In this document: positions 61,364-64,000 of the stretch, piece by piece
Numbering within the stretch: the stretch's first letter is position 1
Layout: the number at the start of each line of letters is the position of its first letter
Assembly: GCA_039096225.1 (NCBI GenBank)
Contig: JBBPEB010000014.1
Span: forward strand, 1-64,000
Direction of reading: 5' to 3'
Length of the DNA stretch: 64,000 bases
Source: Blastocystis sp. Blastoise
Lineage: Eukaryota; Sar; Bigyra; Opalinata; Blastocystidae
Position numbers and translations under genes: made by a program
The notes under the pieces: model-generated
Database searches by the model: none
Seen by the model: the letters and a program-made list of their open reading frames with translations, nothing else
What the model was told of the DNA's origin: nothing

Positions 61364-63052
61364 CATTTTTATTAGGTTCAAAATTAAATCCAAAATCTCT
61401 ACTAGCAACTCTCATTCTCCCGCCAGATCGAGGAGGGGGAAGTGGAGGTAATGCTGATGAGGATACATTCAATTTATTATTATTATTATTATTAATATTA
61501 TTATTATTATTCTTTCCTTAGTAATAATATTATTATGATGAGAAATAGCTATTCTATCTTTATTAGTAGGAGTTAATAATATATTACTAGCACTCTTATT
61601 ATTATGTATATCATAAGTATAATCAATACAAGTATTAAGATCTGAAGATTGTAACGTTGAATTGATTTGATTGGTTATCGTTGAAGATAAATGTGCGGAT
61701 AACGGACTGTTAACATTCTGAGGAATAGTATTTGTATCATTAGTATTATTACTAGTATTATTATTATCATTTTCAAATAATTCACCATTACTAATACTAT
61801 TGATTCTCTTTAGAGGAATAGGAGAAGTACTTTTCGATATAGGTGATGTTTCTATATCATTATCTGCTTCTTTATATATAGTATCCATACTTAAGGGACA
61901 GACTTCAGAGAATGAAGATGAATTTCCTTGTGTAGTAGTAGTATATATTTCATTTCGGTCACCATCAAATACTATTTCATTAGTATTATTTACTTCATAA
62001 GGAGAAATTGATGTAGATGAAGGCATAAGAGTAATAGAAGCTTTTGGAAAAGGTATTTCAGAATCATATTCTAAAGGATCTAAAGAATTTCTATTCGAAC
62101 CAGAAGGATGATGAGAGAAAGAATGTATATTATTATTATTAGTAGTAGTATCAATATATAATTAATTACTATTGATTAATATATTATTTGATGCAGGAGG
62201 AGGAGAAGCCGAATTCGATATAGAACTATCTACAATAGGTGACGAAACACAATCATTATTTTCATGATAACTACTATTTGAGTTTTGTTTCATCAGATGG
62301 TGTTGACTATTATATTGTGAATTCGAGAGAGAAAGAGGAATAGAAGAAGGTGGAGTTGCTGATAAAGAAGGAGGTATATATATAGATGTACCTATATGAG
62401 TAGAAGGAGTAGATAACGTATTGATGAAGGATATGAATGACCTAATAATTTATTAGCTATTATATTATTATTATTATTATTTATAGAAGATATAAAAGGC
62501 ATATTATTATTAGTAGTAGTATTAGTATTAATACTATTCATATTAATACCATTAATATTAATTTTCTTTTCTAAGAATAATTTATGTATTACTTCTGGTT
62601 TATAGAAAGGAGTTAATATATAGAAAGCATCAAGTAATGCAGAGGTAAATAATTGCTGTATTATATAAGGATTTGAAAAAGATGGAGTTAATAAAGAAAA
62701 ATAAATTTCTATAATCATTTGTATAGATGCAGAATCTATATAATAATAATAATTAGATATTATAAATATTAAAAAAAAAATGAAATTATATATATACCAT
62801 TATGACATATATTGGCTAATATATATATATATATCTCTTTTCCACCTCTGTAACATCTTAATATATATTTCATCCGATATATGGTCATCCACCAAATTAT
62901 CTAAATCCTTACCTATATATATATTATATAAACATATATATATATATATTATATACTATAATTATATATACTTCTTTTAATATCTAAAGATAATGTGCTA
63001 AATAACCAGCTAATTTATCTTGATCATCTCTCTCTCTATATATATATAATAA

Positions 63053-63349
<297 letters not shown>

Positions 63350-63419
63350 TAGACATACCATTTTAATTTGAAAGAATATTACCAACAATCGGATTTGTAA
63401 ATGGGAAAGAAAAATTCAT

Positions 63420-64000
63420 ATTCTATATATAATATAATAAGATTAGCATAAAATATTATAATATCATTACTATTATAAAGCAAATAGGCAAAAAAATTCC
63501 CATTGGTCAGTTTTTGGAAAAACCATTTGATTGGCTAAGGTATACTATAGTTTGTACCCACAACTCCTCTAAACTTACGGGGAGTTAACTTTTGGTTGAA
63601 ACACAGTTCAATACGATATAAGCTGTAGTTTTGCACCGTATATTTGGTTAAGCGATATTGTTTATAATTAAAAAGTTATTAGTAAAAAAACAGAAAACAT
63701 GATTTTTGAGTCGTTTTTGATTGGCTCTTTGGGATCGTCCCGATAAAAATTGTTGACCAGACAATTGAAAAATAAACATGGGGTAAACTTGATTTTTTCT
63801 CAATCCCACAATATACGTTATCCGTGTTTATTCTTTATATTTATCTATTTTTTAATACTTTTTCATATTGAACACGTGAGGCCTTAACGGTCAAATTTAG
63901 ATTGTCAATTTGACATCATATTCTGATTCAGGAGGTCAAAAAACCTAGGTGTACCAATTTTCAGCTCCTGAGGACGATTTTTGAGTGATCGATATTTTCT
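63420..64000. promoter_or_regulatory. Upstream region of the minus-strand gene
   Basis: Less AT-rich than the rest of the window. It contains several ATTGG (inverted CCAAT) words (about 63506, 63531, 63719) that could be promoter elements of the minus-strand gene. No coding frame was found. Confidence 0.35.

Overview
This window is a very AT-rich piece of a eukaryotic nuclear genome. The signs are short GT..AG introns (about 40-100 nt, typically GTAT...TATAG), canonical stop codons, a eukaryote-type 5S rRNA gene array with pol III T-runs, and two families of eukaryotic DNA transposons. Codon choice is extremely A/T-biased, proteins are Asn/Ser/Ile-rich, and introns and spacers are full of (AT)n, (AAT)n and (GA)n microsatellites. 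It looks like a protist or an AT-extreme fungus; I cannot name the lineage from this sequence alone.

Layout. 1-2660 is gene-poor AT-rich DNA with a short block of palindromic repeats (2017-2559). 2661-7957 is the 3' part of an autonomous Helitron: a RepHel protein with HUH nuclease and Pif1-like helicase, then a textbook 3' end (8-bp hairpin, 10 nt, CTAG) that abuts 5S spacer DNA directly. 7958-46775 is a tandem 5S rDNA array of 18 identical-looking 5S genes, all on the minus strand, in units of about 750-796 bp. The spacers carry CCCTAA-type telomere-like motifs. The array is broken by two insertions. At 14916-19323 lies a 4.4-kb element without coding capacity that ends in a nested hairpin. 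At 21260-41629 lies a 20.4-kb Mutator-like element (MULE) flanked by a 9-bp duplication of spacer sequence. The MULE carries an apparently intact six-exon, 892-residue transposase, 6.4 kb of purine-rich DNA, a long AT-rich stretch with decayed protein-like fragments and two tRNA-like cloverleafs, and 1.8 kb of pyrimidine-rich DNA.

Right of the array is more ordinary gene space. On the minus strand a four-exon gene (54387-47179) encodes a 2268-residue secreted or type I membrane protein built of lectin-like, discoidin-like, putative-Ig and hormone-receptor-like modules. Divergent from it is an intron-rich MFS (DHA1-like) transporter gene (56364-58435) with two apparent frameshifts. A minus-strand, intron-rich, Ser/Asn-rich gene or pseudogene occupies about 60070-63419 and includes a 290-bp (AAT)n tract.

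The most striking feature is that three mobile elements (Helitron, hairpin-ended 4.4-kb element, giant MULE) all landed in the non-transcribed spacer of one 5S array without damaging any of the 18 5S coding sequences. The MULE sits only about 33 bp upstream of one 5S gene. Its intact transposase and exact target duplication suggest recent activity.
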